Assembly (NCBI RefSeq): GCF_000231385.2
Contig: NC_018515.1
Span: 4,360,501-4,424,500, forward strand
DNA length: 64,000 bases
Reading direction: 5' to 3'
Source of the DNA: Desulfosporosinus meridiei DSM 13257
Lineage (GTDB): Bacteria; Bacillota; Desulfitobacteriia; Desulfitobacteriales; Desulfitobacteriaceae
The notes under the pieces were generated by a model, which was not told where the DNA came from, searched no databases, and saw only the letters and a program-made list of their open reading frames with translations. The position numbers and the translations under genes were made by a program. Below, one piece after another: positions 45,064 through 55,767 of the stretch. The first letter of the stretch is position 1. Every line of letters begins with the position of its first letter.

Positions 45064-47481
45064 TTAGCAGGTCGTCGGCCGTTCTTCTCGGATTGGTTGG
45101 GTGTCCGGTATTCCGCTTTGGCTGTATGAGTGTACCGGGACATTTTCTTGGACTTTATCTGAATGGGCTAAGGGTAAAAGCGCCAGTTTCAGGACTTCCT
45201 CGATTCTGCTTACGAAGTGAAACTCAAGGACTTTTCTCACGTTTTCCGGGATTTCTTCAAGGTCTTTACGATTTTCCTCAGGAAGAACGACGACTTTAAT
45301 TCCCGCTCGGTGGGCCGCTAAAACCTTTTCCTTCACACCGCCGATTGGTAAGACGTTGCCCCGCAAGGTAATCTCACCTGTCATGGCCAAATCATGGCGT
45401 ACATAGCGTTTGGCGATTGCCGAAGCTATTGCTGTGGCCATGGTAATCCCGGCTGAAGGGCCGTCCTTGGGTGTCGCACCTTCGGGGACATGGATGTGCA
45501 GATCCGTTCTATCATAAAAGTCTTCTTCAATCCCCAGCTGATTGGCATAGGCCCGGACGAAGGTCCACGCAGCTTGAGCTGATTCCTTCATCACATCTCC
45601 TAATTGTCCGGTAATGGTTAACCTGCCCTTGCCCGGTAGTGGAGTTACTTCTACGGTTAGTACTACACCACCTACCTCGGTGAAGGCCAGGCCGGTTACG
45701 GCACCGATTTCCGGGGATTTTCCCGCTGCTTGGAAATGATAACGGGGTGCCCCTAGGGTGGATTCTAAATCTTCAACCGTCAAGGTATGAGGTTCCCATT
45801 CCTGCTTCACCCAGCGAACAGCTATTTTCCGACAAAGGTTTGCTACCTGTCGCTCGAGACCTCGCACCCCGGATTCTCTGGTATACCCTTGAAGCAGCTT
45901 GAGCAGGACATCATCCTCCAAGGTAAATACATCCTTGCTAAGTCCATGGGCTTCCAGTTGTTTAGGCACTAAATATCGACTGGCGATATTTAGTTTCTCA
46001 TCTTCTGTATATCCGCTGATGTTGATTATTTCCATTCTGTCCAGGAGTGGACGAGGAATTGTATGCAATGTGTTAGCCGTTAAAACAAACAGAGTTTGGG
46101 ATAAGTCAAAGGGTACTTCGAGATAGTGATCCGTAAAGGTACTGTTTTGTTCCGGATCCAAGACTTCTAAGAGAGCTGAAGCCGGATCACCACGAAAATC
46201 TGAGGACATTTTATCAATCTCATCGAGCAGGAAAACAGGGTTTCGTGTTCCTGCTGTGCGTACTCCTTGAATAATTCGTCCCGGCAATGCCCCGATATAA
46301 GTACGACGATGCCCGCGAATTTCAGCTTCATCACGCAAGCCGCCTAGGGACATACGCACAAACTTGCGATTCAGGGATCTGGATATAGATTTGGCTAAGG
46401 AGGTCTTTCCTACCCCGGGAGGCCCGACCAAGCAGAGAATTGGGCTTTTCATTTTTGGAGTTAATTTGCGGATAGCTAAGAACTCCAGAATTCTTTCTTT
46501 AACTTTTTCCAGACCATAATGATCTTGATTTAGAATCTCTTCCGAACGAGTTAAATCTATTTTATCCCTAGAGGATTTTGTCCAAGGGAGAACTAAAAGC
46601 CAATCTAGGTAGGTACGTACAACAGTACCCTCTGCTGAGGATGGAGGCATCTTTTCCAGACGTTCAATTTCTTTGAGAGCTTTTTCTTCGACTTCTTTAG
46701 GGCACTTGGCTTTGGCTATCTTTTCCCGGTATTCATCTGCCTCGGCCTGTCGTTCATCCTTGTCCCCAAGCTCTTTTTGGATGGCTTTTATTTGTTCTCT
46801 CAGATAATATTCTTTCTGAGCCTTATCCATTTGCTTGCGCACTCTTTGCCCAATCCGGCGTTCCAATTCCAGGAGCTCAATCTCCCGCATGATCAGTTCC
46901 GTTAGGCGCTCTAAGCGAAGTTCTACAGACATGGCTTCCAAGATGGTTTGTTTATCCGGAACTTTTAAGTTCAGGTGAGAGGCCACAATATCTGCTAAAC
47001 GCCCCGGTTCTTCAACTGCTAGTACTGTCCCTATGGTTTCTAAGGGAACCCGTTTACCTAGTTTGGCATATTCCTCAAATTGATGAGTCATTCCTCGAAC
47101 TAAGGTTTCTAATTCCGGAGTCATGGATCTTTTTGCTTCGGCTAACTCCTCAACACTAACTCTGAAATACTCTTCTTCTTCGAGGTATTCAATAATTCGG
47201 CCCCGCGAAATCCCTTCAACAAGAACCCGCATGGTGCCTCCCGGAAGTTTTAAAAGTTGCTTAATTTCGGCTATTGTCCCCATCTCGTACAAATCATCCG
47301 GATTTGGGGAATCAATCTCGGTCTCTTTCTGGGACGTCAAAAGTATTATGCGATCATCAAGCATGGCTTTTTCAATTGCCGCCATAGACCGTTCCCTGCC
47401 TACGTCCAGATGAATAACCATATACGGGAAAACAAGAATCCCACGCAACGGGAGTAATGGTAATTCACGTTCATTTGTCAA
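45064..47481 (-). CDS. lon: ATP-dependent Lon protease
   Basis: About 805 residues: an N-terminal substrate domain ([21 protein letters not shown]), coiled coil, AAA+ module ([49 protein letters not shown]) and a Ser-Lys protease ([17 protein letters not shown] with catalytic Ser, then a Lys in [17 protein letters not shown]). TTG 47481 is preferred: GGGGGGAT lies upstream and the longer GTG start at 47526 falls inside a terminator hairpin. ATG 47496 is possible but lacks a ribosome site. Confidence 0.93.
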   Translation of the reverse strand: MTNERELPLLPLRGILVFPYMVIHLDVGRERSMAAIEKAMLDDRIILLTSQKETEIDSPNPDDLYEMGTIAEIKQLLKLPGGTMRVLVEGISRGRIIEYLEEEEYFRVSVEELAEAKRSMTPELETLVRGMTHQFEEYAKLGKRVPLETIGTVLAVEEPGRLADIVASHLNLKVPDKQTILEAMSVELRLERLTELIMREIELLELERRIGQRVRKQMDKAQKEYYLREQIKAIQKELGDKDERQAEADEYREKIAKAKCPKEVEEKALKEIERLEKMPPSSAEGTVVRTYLDWLLVLPWTKSSRDKIDLTRSEEILNQDHYGLEKVKERILEFLAIRKLTPKMKSPILCLVGPPGVGKTSLAKSISRSLNRKFVRMSLGGLRDEAEIRGHRRTYIGALPGRIIQGVRTAGTRNPVFLLDEIDKMSSDFRGDPASALLEVLDPEQNSTFTDHYLEVPFDLSQTLFVLTANTLHTIPRPLLDRMEIINISGYTEDEKLNIASRYLVPKQLEAHGLSKDVFTLEDDVLLKLLQGYTRESGVRGLERQVANLCRKIAVRWVKQEWEPHTLTVEDLESTLGAPRYHFQAAGKSPEIGAVTGLAFTEVGGVVLTVEVTPLPGKGRLTITGQLGDVMKESAQAAWTFVRAYANQLGIEEDFYDRTDLHIHVPEGATPKDGPSAGITMATAIASAIAKRYVRHDLAMTGEITLRGNVLPIGGVKEKVLAAHRAGIKVVVLPEENRKDLEEIPENVRKVLEFHFVSRIEEVLKLALLPLAHSDKVQENVPVHSYSQSGIPDTQPIREERPTTC

Positions 47482-47512
47482 CGAATATCCCCCCATTTTT
47501 GAAAAAATCTTG

Positions 47513-47545
47513 TGAAAAAAAGACACACTACAGCTAGTGTGCCAA
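47513..47545 (-). terminator. Terminator or attenuator between lonB and lon
   Basis: On the minus strand GCACACTA-gctg-TAGTGTGTC is followed by TTTTTTT. It lies 20 bp beyond the lonB stop and only about 30 bp before the lon start. Confidence 0.82.
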
Positions 47546-47562
47546 ACTTATCTTGAACTATT

Positions 47563-49311
47563 CTAACATGTTTTGCCCTGTTCAGGCAAATTAGCAACGA
47601 TTTTTGTTACTGCTTTGTTAACCGAGGCAAAATCCAAGCGGCTCAAAACCTCCTCGATGGGTGGCCGTGTCTCCACTTTCTCCAGCTTGATTTCCGGGAT
47701 AAAGGCCTGTTCGAAAACTTCCGATAGCTCTTCAACGGCAATTATTTCTATCTCATCTTTCAGCTCCGAAAAGCGCTCTTGCCAATTTTCTTTAGGTATT
47801 AAAACTTTTTTACACCCGGCCTGCTTCGCAGCTTCAATCTTGGCTGTGACTCCACCAATTGGATTAACTCCTCCGCGAATGGAAAGTTCCCCTGTCATGG
47901 CCAGATAATTATCAACTTTTTGCTGACGTATGGCAGAAACAATGGCAGTTGCGATAGCAATCCCTGCCGAGGGGCCATCTACCGGGCCGCCGCCGGGAAA
48001 GTTAACATGGATATCGAAGTCTTTAGGCTCTAAGGCCATTTGCCTTCTTAAGACTGTCAAGACATTCTCTACAGAACTTCTGGCCATGCTCTTGCGCCGA
48101 ATTTTCTTGCCTGAGTCTCCTTGTTCTTCTTCCTCAACGATCCCGGTGACCAACAGTGCTCCCTTACCCGGATTGACAGGAAGGGCAGTAACTTCTAACT
48201 CCAAGAGTCTGCCCATATTAGGGCCATACACTGCCAGGCCATTTACCAAACCGATACTGGGCTCTTTGGGCACCTTCTTATCCGGGCGGGGTGTATACTG
48301 CCCGGTTTCCACAACCCACTCTACAGTTTTCACGTTGATCTCCGGAAGGCCCTCAGTCAAAGCTACTCCCGCAGCAAGTTGAACCATATTGACGGTTTCT
48401 CGGCCGTTGCTGGCAAATTGTTTAACCACATTAACAGCTTCCGGAGTGATGGGAATTTCCATCTTTGCTGCAGCAACCCGAGCAATTTCGGCAATTTCAT
48501 CAGGCAGTAACCCTCGAAAGTAGACTTCCATACACCTGGAGCGGATGGCCGGTGGAATTTGTTCCGGACTGCGTGTCGTCGCCCCCACAAGTCTAAAGTC
48601 GGCGGGCAAGCCGTTCTGAAATATATCGTGGATGTGTTGAGGTATATTAAAGTCTTCAGAGCTATAGTAGGCACTTTCCAGAGTTACTTTCCGGTCTTCC
48701 AAGACTTTTAAGAGCTTATTAATTTGAATTGGATGGAGTTCGCCAATTTCATCAATAAATAAAATTCCGCCATGTGCTTTAGTGACTGCCCCCTGCTTGG
48801 GCTGAGGAATTCCGGCCAGGCCCATTGCTCCGGCCCCTTGATAGATAGGATCATGCACTGAGCCTATTAGAGGATCTGCAATTCCCCTTTCATCAAAACG
48901 TGCTGTGGCACCATCGATCTCCGTAAAATGCGCGTTAGCCTTAAATGGAGATAGTGGATTCATTTTAGCCTCTTCCAAGATCAAGCGGGCAGCAGCAGTT
49001 TTACCAACCCCCGGTGCTCCATATATTAAGACATGTTGTGGATTCGGACCGCATAATGCAGCCCGCAGGGCTTTAATTCCTTCTTTTTGGCCTATGATTT
49101 CTTCAAAGTGTACCGGTCGTGTTTTTTCTGACAAAGGAGTGGTTAAGGCGATTTTACGCATAGTTTGAAGTTTTTCCAGCTCTTTTCGTGATTCTCGCTC
49201 TACGGAGACTTTATTTCCTTGCTGAGACTTGAGCATTCCCCAAAAATAGAGCCCAATCACAACCGCGAATACTAACTGTACTACCATAACTATTCCGCTG
49301 AGTCCATTCAT
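47563..49311 (-). CDS. lonB: LonB, sporulation-type Lon protease
   Basis: A 582-residue membrane-anchored Lon homologue: N-terminal segment (IVMVVQLVFAVVIGLYFWGM), AAA+ module (LIYGAPGVGKTAAARLIL, ILFIDEIGELH), and protease domain with GPSAGIAIATAIVS and IGGVTAKIEAAKQAG. In Bacillus LonB acts in the forespore. ATG 49311 is chosen, with GGAGGG 10 nt upstream; a TTG two codons earlier is too close. It is normally next to clpX; here a 2.6-kb repeat and intron block intervenes. Confidence 0.93.
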   Translation of the reverse strand: MNGLSGIVMVVQLVFAVVIGLYFWGMLKSQQGNKVSVERESRKELEKLQTMRKIALTTPLSEKTRPVHFEEIIGQKEGIKALRAALCGPNPQHVLIYGAPGVGKTAAARLILEEAKMNPLSPFKANAHFTEIDGATARFDERGIADPLIGSVHDPIYQGAGAMGLAGIPQPKQGAVTKAHGGILFIDEIGELHPIQINKLLKVLEDRKVTLESAYYSSEDFNIPQHIHDIFQNGLPADFRLVGATTRSPEQIPPAIRSRCMEVYFRGLLPDEIAEIARVAAAKMEIPITPEAVNVVKQFASNGRETVNMVQLAAGVALTEGLPEINVKTVEWVVETGQYTPRPDKKVPKEPSIGLVNGLAVYGPNMGRLLELEVTALPVNPGKGALLVTGIVEEEEQGDSGKKIRRKSMARSSVENVLTVLRRQMALEPKDFDIHVNFPGGGPVDGPSAGIAIATAIVSAIRQQKVDNYLAMTGELSIRGGVNPIGGVTAKIEAAKQAGCKKVLIPKENWQERFSELKDEIEIIAVEELSEVFEQAFIPEIKLEKVETRPPIEEVLSRLDFASVNKAVTKIVANLPEQGKTC

Positions 49312-49983
49312 GTACAAATTTCCCTCCTAGCAATCTCTCTTTTTAGTATTGCCACAAAATGGAGAAAAAACCCTATGAATGAATTTTTCTGAAATAGGGT
49401 CGTTCGGGTCGGGCGGCTTCGTCCACATCCTGCAAGACTAGCTAATTCGTGCGACGAAGACACTGTCTTCGCACGGGTTAACCCTTCTTGCATTGCGCAC
49501 GTCGTGCGCTTCATATATATTTCTTTGAAATCATCGCTCCTGCGTTGCGATGTAAGACAACCGACTTACCTCATGCGAAAGCCTCTGGGGGACAACAGCA
49601 TGTCGGTAAAGTCAGGATTAGACAACACATGTTGTCAAGTAGCCTGGCGAGTCAGGCCATATATGGTAAAGCCTGTGGGCTGAATCCGGGTCTGTGGCTG
49701 TAGGACGCTGCCGGACTAAACACTGGTATCAATGGTTACACCCAATATCTGCGAGATTGGGTATAAGCAGGCCCATTGACGCACCTGCGGTAAGCAGGGT
49801 AACGACCAACCGGATACCTACGTATGGATACACTATATGAAGCTGTCAAACGTGACCTGCCTAAGTACCACTTCGGCATAAGGCAGAGAGCCCTAATAGT
49901 AGCCCAACGGCCTTCTGTAATAGATGGCACATGGTGAAAGGGGGCAGTATTCTGAGTTCCAATTTTGAAAGGGGTTGCTTTGA

Positions 49984-51123
49984 ATGGAGCCATCAAAACT
50001 CGTAGAAAAACTGGAAGGTTATCGCCGTCGAAACAATGCCAACCATTGCTATGTTAACGATGACCTTTATCGATTGTTCTACAGCAGAGACTTGTACATC
50101 ATCGCTTATAACTTTGTCAAGTCCAACGACGGAGCAGAAACCTCCGGTGCTGATGGCACCTCCCTGCATGGTTTTTGCGAGGAATGGATTACGGAACTTA
50201 TCGCTTCCATGCGTGACGAGTCCTACCAGCCTCGGCCAAACAGAACAACGATGATACCAAAAAGCAATGGTAAATTGCGCAAACTCAGCTTTCCCAACGG
50301 AAAGGACAAGCTCGTTCAGGAGGCTGTCCGCATTATCCTGGAGTGCATCTACGAACCTACCTTCTCAAATCTCTCCCACGGTTTCAGGCCAAAGCGGTCT
50401 ACTCAAAGCGCCATAGCCGAGGTAGAAACGTGGAGAGGTACGATTTGGTTTATTGAGGGTGACATCTCCGCCTGTTTTGATGAAATTGACCATCGCACAC
50501 TTGAGATGATACTTCGTGAGCGTATCAGCGACGAACGTTTCATCCGGCTTATCAACAAGATACTCAAGGCCGGTTACTTCGACATGCAACACATTTATCA
50601 TGGAACCAAAACCGGAAACGCACAGGGATCTTGCTGCAGCCCCATACTCTGCAACATCTATCTCGATAAACTTGACAGATTTATGAAAAGCATTATCGAA
50701 ATGGACACCTCAGGTAAATATCGTAAGCAAAATCCTAACTATACCAAGGCAAGATACCAATACAATAAGGCAATCAGCAACGGCTGCGATCCGGAAACTA
50801 TTAAGCACCTGAAGTATGAAATGGAAAACATTCCGAATACTGATAGATACGACCCCAATTTCCGAAGAGTGAGATACGTGCGATACGCTGATGACTTTCT
50901 GATTGGATTGATTGCCCCAATGGCTTATGCAATTGACTTGAAGCAGAAAATCAAGGAGTTCCTGAAAAACGAACTCTGCCTAAGGTTGAACGATGAGAAA
51001 ACCAAAATCACACATGCTGCAGATAAGGACGTCACCTTTCTCGGATATATCATCCGCAAGGGCCCTGTCAATCACAGCAAATTTCAAACCAACCCTTTTG
51101 TCCAACCATCCGTGTTTATATGA
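49984..51123 (+). pseudogene. ltrA: Group II intron reverse transcriptase, N-terminal part (frameshifted)
   Basis: A 379-residue reverse transcriptase segment with all finger/palm motifs: KSNGKLRKLSFPNGKDKLVQ, GDISACFDEIDH, GNAQGSCCSPILCNIYLDKLD and the catalytic RYADDF. It ends prematurely at TGA 51121 after FVQPSVFI. The missing continuation (IRVYMNTDGVLKKL) is in the next frame, overlapping by 4 bp, consistent with a one-base shift near 51105-51115. Start ATG 49984 follows GAAAGGGGTTG. Confidence 0.88.
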
Positions 51124-51758
51124 ATACGGATGGAGTCCTGAAAAAGCTACGTGAAAACGGTATGTGTAAAGGAAATGGCTATCCCATTGGTATCACTCGC
51201 CTCCTTAGAAAATCTCCGGAAGAAATCATCAAATACGGCAACCAGGTACTCCGTGGACTTCTGACTCAACAGCGAGGTTGCACCAACTTCTATAATGGTT
51301 GGCGCATACAGTACATCGTGCAATTTTCAATTGCAAAAACTCTAGCGCGCAAATTTGACATTAGTACAAAGAAAGTATTCGCCCGGTACGGCAAAGCTCT
51401 CATGGTCAACTATACAAATTTAAAAGGTAAAGCACGCTCAGTCAGTCTGGCACTATACAAATCTTTTTCGAGACAAAAGGACTTCTTCAACAAAATCAAG
51501 GTAGCAGTTAAATCGTTTCTTTTCCTGCCTAAATTCAGCTTGATAAACCCGCTTTCCCGAGTCTGCTACATCTGCGGTAATCCGCACTCCCATGTCAGCA
51601 TGTATCACAGGAAAACGAAGAAGAAGCTCGACAAGCCTTACTCACCGATTGTTACTGTAATGCTGAATATAAATCGGCGTCAGATCCCCCTTTGCGCACA
51701 ATGCTTTATAAATGTTGAGGTTGGCAGGTTTCAAATTAATCAGCTAAAACGACGATAA
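51120..51758 (+). pseudogene. Group II intron maturase, thumb/X domain and zinc-finger tail (second half)
   Basis: A 212-residue continuation of the intron-encoded protein: domain X-like sequence (YNGWRIQYIVQFSIAKTLARKF, YTNLKGKARSVSLALYKSFSRQKDFF) and a C-terminal CYICGN...PLCAQC cysteine pair typical of an HNH-type endonuclease end, although HNH histidines are hard to place. It could be translated through the ATGA overlap, but the conserved peptide encoded just upstream of its ATG shows it is a fragment of one longer protein. Confidence 0.82.
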
Positions 51759-52071
51759 CTCATTTGGAATATGGAGAGCCGTATGCGTTCGAAAGTCGCC
51801 TGTGCGGTTCGGGAAGGGGCGGGTTACTTTGCTAATCCGCCTATTTCATGCAGTGTCTTCGAAACTCAGCATTCCGAGGCTCGCCTACTCGCTTGAGCGG
51901 GAGCTACGCCAAACCTCTGGGTAATACCTGAGGTGAACCTGCGGCTCCGCTTCCCGCCCAAGCTTTGTAGGCTTTACCGCCTCTCCATGCAATGAGTTTC
52001 ACTCCTGTGGATCGAAGCCGCCCTGTCTTTCGGGTCTATTATCCTTAAGCGTGTTTTTGTGTGTTAGGGGT

Positions 52072-52138
52072 GTGTGTTATGGGGACGGTCCTTTTAACAC
52101 GTTTAAAACGTGTTAAAAGGACCGTCCCCATAACACAC
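52072..52138. repeat. 67-bp perfect palindrome
   Basis: 33-bp arms (52072-52104 and 52106-52138) with one central base, carrying GGGGACGGTCCTTTT / AAAAGGACCGTCCCC. Outer GTGTTA...TAACAC repeats extend it. GGGGACGG-type palindromes resemble REP sequences mobilised by RAYT transposases, but no such transposase gene is in the window. Confidence 0.93.
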
Positions 52139-52146
52139 TAACACGA

Positions 52147-52180
52147 AAACACCGGTGGTTCTTACGAACTACCGGTGTTT
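52147..52180. terminator. Bidirectional terminator after clpX
   Basis: AAACACCGGTgGTTC-ttac-GAACtACCGGTGTTT, 10 bp beyond the clpX stop. Confidence 0.85.
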
Positions 52181-52189
52181 AATATCGCT

Positions 52190-53455
52190 TTAAGCTGATT
52201 CTTCTTTCTTGCCCTTCTTAACCTTTTCGGTCATTACGAGGAGCGGCTCTTCTTTCTTCAAGACCACTTCCGGTGTAACAACACATTTTGAAACATCATT
52301 ACGTGAAGGCAAGTCATACATAACATTGAGCATCATATCCTCTAGGATTGACCTCAGTCCTCGCGCCCCGGTATTTCTACGAATTGCTTCGGCAGCTATA
52401 CTGGTGAGGGTTGCATCTTTGAACTCTAAGGTTACCCCGTCAAGCTCCATTAGTTTTTGATACTGCTTAACCAGGGCATTCTTGGGCTCGGTTAAGATAC
52501 GTACTAATGCTGCTTCATCCAGTGCTTCAAGGGTTACAATGACAGGCAAACGCCCAACAAATTCCGGAATCAACCCAAATTTTTGCAGATCAACCGGCAG
52601 TATTCCCTTTAGGACTTCACCAACATTTAAGTTTACCTTGTTGGGAATAGCAGCACCAAAACCCATGGTTTTTTGTCCGGCACGGTTTTGAATGATTTTC
52701 TCAATTCCATCAAAGGCTCCGCCAACAATAAATAATATATTGGTGGTATCTAACTGGATAAATTCTTGGTGCGGATGTTTGCGGCCGCCTTGAGGCGGTA
52801 CACTGGCAACCGTTCCTTCAAGAATTTTCAGCAAGGCCTGTTGAACTCCTTCACCTGAGACATCTCTGGTAATGGACGGATTTTCTGATTTACGAGCTAT
52901 CTTATCAATCTCATCAATATAAACAATACCCTTTTCAGCTTTTTCCACATCGTAGTCGGCAGCTTGAATTAACTTCAAAAGGATATTCTCAACATCCTCA
53001 CCGACATAACCTGCTTCGGTCAATGACGTGGCATCGGCAATTGCAAAGGGAACATTAAGAACTTTGGCTAGCGTCGAGGCCAACAAAGTTTTCCCTGACC
53101 CTGTAGGTCCCAACATGATGATATTAGATTTTTGCAATTCAACATCATCGATTTTCATGCCCAAGTTAATCCGTTTGTAGTGATTGTAGACTGCTACGGA
53201 AAGCGCCTTTTTAGCGTCTTCTTGACCGATAACATACTGGTCAATGATTGCCCGAATTTCTTTAGGTTTTAGAATGTCTCCAATCTCAACACCCAGATCA
53301 TCCGTTAGCTCTTCCTCGATAATCTCATTACAAAGTTCAATGCATTCATCACAAATGTAAACCCCCGGGCCAGCTACCAGTTTTTTGACTTGTTCCTGGG
53401 TTTTTCCGCAAAATGAACACTTGAGTTGATTTTTGTCTTCAGTGTACTTTGCCAT
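52190..53455 (-). CDS. clpX: ClpX, ATPase subunit of ClpXP protease
   Basis: A 421-residue AAA+ unfoldase: N-terminal zinc-binding domain ([30 protein letters not shown]), Walker A ([15 protein letters not shown]), Walker B ([12 protein letters not shown]), pore loops and RKHPHQEF (RKH). The TMGFGA segment corresponds to the IGF-type loop that docks ClpP, so a ClpP partner should exist elsewhere. Start ATG 53455 has GAGGTGAGAGG. It lies only 44 bp from tig; clpP, which normally sits between them, is absent. Confidence 0.96.
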   Translation of the reverse strand: MAKYTEDKNQLKCSFCGKTQEQVKKLVAGPGVYICDECIELCNEIIEEELTDDLGVEIGDILKPKEIRAIIDQYVIGQEDAKKALSVAVYNHYKRINLGMKIDDVELQKSNIIMLGPTGSGKTLLASTLAKVLNVPFAIADATSLTEAGYVGEDVENILLKLIQAADYDVEKAEKGIVYIDEIDKIARKSENPSITRDVSGEGVQQALLKILEGTVASVPPQGGRKHPHQEFIQLDTTNILFIVGGAFDGIEKIIQNRAGQKTMGFGAAIPNKVNLNVGEVLKGILPVDLQKFGLIPEFVGRLPVIVTLEALDEAALVRILTEPKNALVKQYQKLMELDGVTLEFKDATLTSIAAEAIRRNTGARGLRSILEDMMLNVMYDLPSRNDVSKCVVTPEVVLKKEEPLLVMTEKVKKGKKEESA

Positions 53456-53499
53456 CCTCTCACCTCTATACCTCAGAATTCCCCCTAAGGCGTCGGGTT

Positions 53500-54783
53500 T
53501 TAAGTATTTTGTTCTACTAAGAAGTTGACTGTCTTCTGACTGTTCATGCTTTGTTTGTAGAACTGTAGCTCCCCGCGCGCTATAAGGGTTCGTTTGAGCA
53601 GTGCTGCGTCTTGTCCGTGACGCTCACTTGCTTTTTTAAGCTCTTCATCTAATTCGTCTTCAGTGATCTCAATTCCTTCTACTTTGGCAATAGTTTCTAA
53701 AACTAAATCGGTCTTGACACTCTCAGCAGCTTGAGGACGCAGCTCCTCTTTCATAGCTGCTTCAGTTGAGTTTGTAAATTGGAAATAATGTTCTAGAGTC
53801 ATTCCTTGCTGGGCAAGATTGCGACTGAGATCATCTACCATTACATTGATTCTTTCGTTAATCATAACTTCAGGAATCTCAACGCTGGCGTTGTCAACCA
53901 CTTTAGAAACGATGGAGCGGACATGCTCATCTTTAACTCGCATTTCAGTTGTCTTCATTAATTTATTCCGCAAATCGGTTTTCAATTCATCCAGAGTCTC
54001 AAATTCGCTGACATCTTTTGCAAATTCATCGTCTAGAGCGGAAAGTTCTTTGCGTTGAATTTTTTTAATGAGAGTTTTAAAGACAGCCTCTTTTCCAGCT
54101 AGCTCTGCACTATGATATTCAGCAGGGAAGGTAACGTTTACTTCAACAGGTTGTCCTATTTCAGCTCCAATTAAACCTTCTTCAAAACCGGGAATAAATG
54201 TTCCTGAGCCAATGACAAGCTCGTAGTTCTCAGCTTTACCGCCAAGGAAAGGTGTTCCATCTGTAAATCCTTCAAAATCTAAGGTTACAGTATCATCATT
54301 CTCGACTTTGCCTTCTTCGAGGGTAATCAGACGAGCGTGTTGCTGTTGCTTGCTTTTAAGTGCTTCTTCAACTTCTTCTTCGGAAATAATGGCTGCACTT
54401 TGTTCGATCTTGAGGCCTTTATATTCACCAAGCTCAACTTCCGGTTTAACCATAACTTTTGCTTTAAAAATCAGGTCTTTTCCTTCCTCAATTTGAACTA
54501 ATTCAACACTTGGGCGGTCTACCGGGTCGATACCACTTTCCAGAACTGCTTCAGAGTATGCCGGGCCGACTAATTGATCTAAGGCTTCGTCATAAAGTGA
54601 TTCTTTTCCTACATGCTGTTCAACCATGCGACGTGGTGCTTTTCCTTTACGAAATCCAGGAACGTTAACTTTCTTGGCCAACACTTTAGCTGCTTGATTC
54701 ACCGCACTGACAAATTTTTCGGCTTCTACGGTAACTTCCAGAGCTACAAGATTTTTTTCTAGTTTTTCAACTGAGACTGACAT
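53500..54783 (-). CDS. tig: Trigger factor (ribosome-associated chaperone)
   Basis: A 427-residue protein: N-terminal ribosome-binding domain with [17 protein letters not shown], a central FKBP-type prolyl isomerase domain ([47 protein letters not shown]) and a helical C-terminal domain. It shields nascent chains. Start ATG 54783, with AAGGGGGAG upstream. First gene of the tig-clpX pair. The gap 54784-55042 shows no other feature. Confidence 0.96.
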   Translation of the reverse strand: MSVSVEKLEKNLVALEVTVEAEKFVSAVNQAAKVLAKKVNVPGFRKGKAPRRMVEQHVGKESLYDEALDQLVGPAYSEAVLESGIDPVDRPSVELVQIEEGKDLIFKAKVMVKPEVELGEYKGLKIEQSAAIISEEEVEEALKSKQQQHARLITLEEGKVENDDTVTLDFEGFTDGTPFLGGKAENYELVIGSGTFIPGFEEGLIGAEIGQPVEVNVTFPAEYHSAELAGKEAVFKTLIKKIQRKELSALDDEFAKDVSEFETLDELKTDLRNKLMKTTEMRVKDEHVRSIVSKVVDNASVEIPEVMINERINVMVDDLSRNLAQQGMTLEHYFQFTNSTEAAMKEELRPQAAESVKTDLVLETIAKVEGIEITEDELDEELKKASERHGQDAALLKRTLIARGELQFYKQSMNSQKTVNFLVEQNT

Positions 54784-55042
54784 ATTATGTTCTCCCCCTT
54801 AAACACTATTTAAGACTATGTGCAAGGCAGCTGTGGATACTCGTTAGTCTTACCGTTTTTTTAAGACTACAAACCCCCGCTTAAGCCAAATACATCTATG
54901 AAATTCACTAATCAATTATAACAGACTTACTTCTCGTAATCAAATTGAAGAACCCCTCCGCAGACGTCACGGATAACTCTTGCTATTCAGGGCAAAATAC
55001 CCTATCAAAAGATCCTAAACATTTAGGAAAGGGAGAACAAGC

Positions 55043-55756
55043 ATGCTTATCATTGTAGTTAGAACCCTTATTCTTTATTTAGTGGTTATTATCGCCCTGC
55101 GCTTGATGGGAAAAAGGGAAATCGGCCAGTTACAGCCTTTTGAGTTAGTTGTTATCCTCATGATCTCTGAGCTCGCGGCTGTGCCTAGTGAAAACATTGG
55201 GGTTCCACTCCTCAGCGGCATTATTCCCATTCTGGTTCTCCTATCAGCAAGCCTAACTTTAGCCTGGATTTCTCTTAAAAGCGAAACGGCACGAGATATT
55301 ATTTGCGGAAAGCCAAGCATCCTTATTGATCGCGGTAAAATTTCAGAAACCGAACTCAGGAGAAATTGTTACAACATGAGCGATTTGCTCGAAGAACTCC
55401 GCCTTAATGATATCCCTAACATTGCTGATGTCGAATATGCAATCTTAGAAAACAATGGTCAAGTTAGTGTTATGCCTAAGGTTCAGAAAAGGCCCATCAT
55501 TCCTGACGATTTAAAGATTACCCCCGCTTATGAAGGCTTACCCTTAGCTCTTATTATGGATGGCAAATTGAAACGGAATAATCTGGAGCGAAGTGATAAG
55601 GATTTGGAATGGTTGATGCGAGAACTTAAGAAACATAAGCTTGACAAGATCGAAGATGTCCTGATTGCCAGCTTAGATTCTTCAGGTAAACTTTTTATAC
55701 AAGAAAAAGAAAGTCAAAACAAAAAAAAAGTTAAACCATTACAGACTCAAGTGTGA
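55043..55756 (+). CDS. DUF421 membrane protein (YetF/YcaP family)
   Basis: A 237-residue protein with three N-terminal membrane segments (LILYLVVIIALRLMGKREIGQLQPFELVVILMISELAAVP is the family hallmark) and two cytoplasmic YetF-type subdomains (DIICGKPSILIDRGKISETELRRNCYNMSDLLEELRL). Paralogues occur in spore-formers; function is poorly defined. ATG 55043 behind AAAGGGAGAA. Followed closely by a DUF4363 gene. Confidence 0.92.
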   Translation: MLIIVVRTLILYLVVIIALRLMGKREIGQLQPFELVVILMISELAAVPSENIGVPLLSGIIPILVLLSASLTLAWISLKSETARDIICGKPSILIDRGKISETELRRNCYNMSDLLEELRLNDIPNIADVEYAILENNGQVSVMPKVQKRPIIPDDLKITPAYEGLPLALIMDGKLKRNNLERSDKDLEWLMRELKKHKLDKIEDVLIASLDSSGKLFIQEKESQNKKKVKPLQTQV

Positions 55757-55767
55757 GGTGAATAGAT

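Larger units (their letters stand above)
49504..51849 (+). mobile_element. Group II intron with split intron-encoded protein
   Basis: The 5' boundary is placed at GTGCG (49504). Near the 3' end GAGCCGTATGCG-ttcgaaag-...CTGTGCGGTTC (about 51775-51811) is domain V, followed by a domain VI-like hairpin GGGGCGGGTT...AATCCGCC. The 3' end is probably near TTCAT (51845-51849). About 480 nt of ribozyme domains precede the reverse transcriptase. Boundaries are approximate by eye. Host site: inside repeat D2, between lonB and clpX. Confidence 0.85.
49393..52040. repeat. Family D structured element (D2) interrupted by a group II intron
   Basis: The left end AATAGGGTCG...GGGCGGCTTCGTCCACATCC (49393 on) and the right end TGTGGATCGAAGCCGCCC...CGGGTCTATT (to 52040) form terminal inverted repeats matching those of D1. 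The right part holds GCATTCCGAGGCTCGCCTACTCGCT and, on the minus strand, GGTTCACCTCAGGTATTACCCAGAGGTTT, the common core. The intron separates the CGAAGACA-c-TGTCTTCG hairpin from the core. Confidence 0.85.

Noticed and set aside
52072-52138. Palindrome as clpX transcription terminator
   Set aside because: A compact terminator already lies directly after clpX, and the palindrome has no T-run following its arm.
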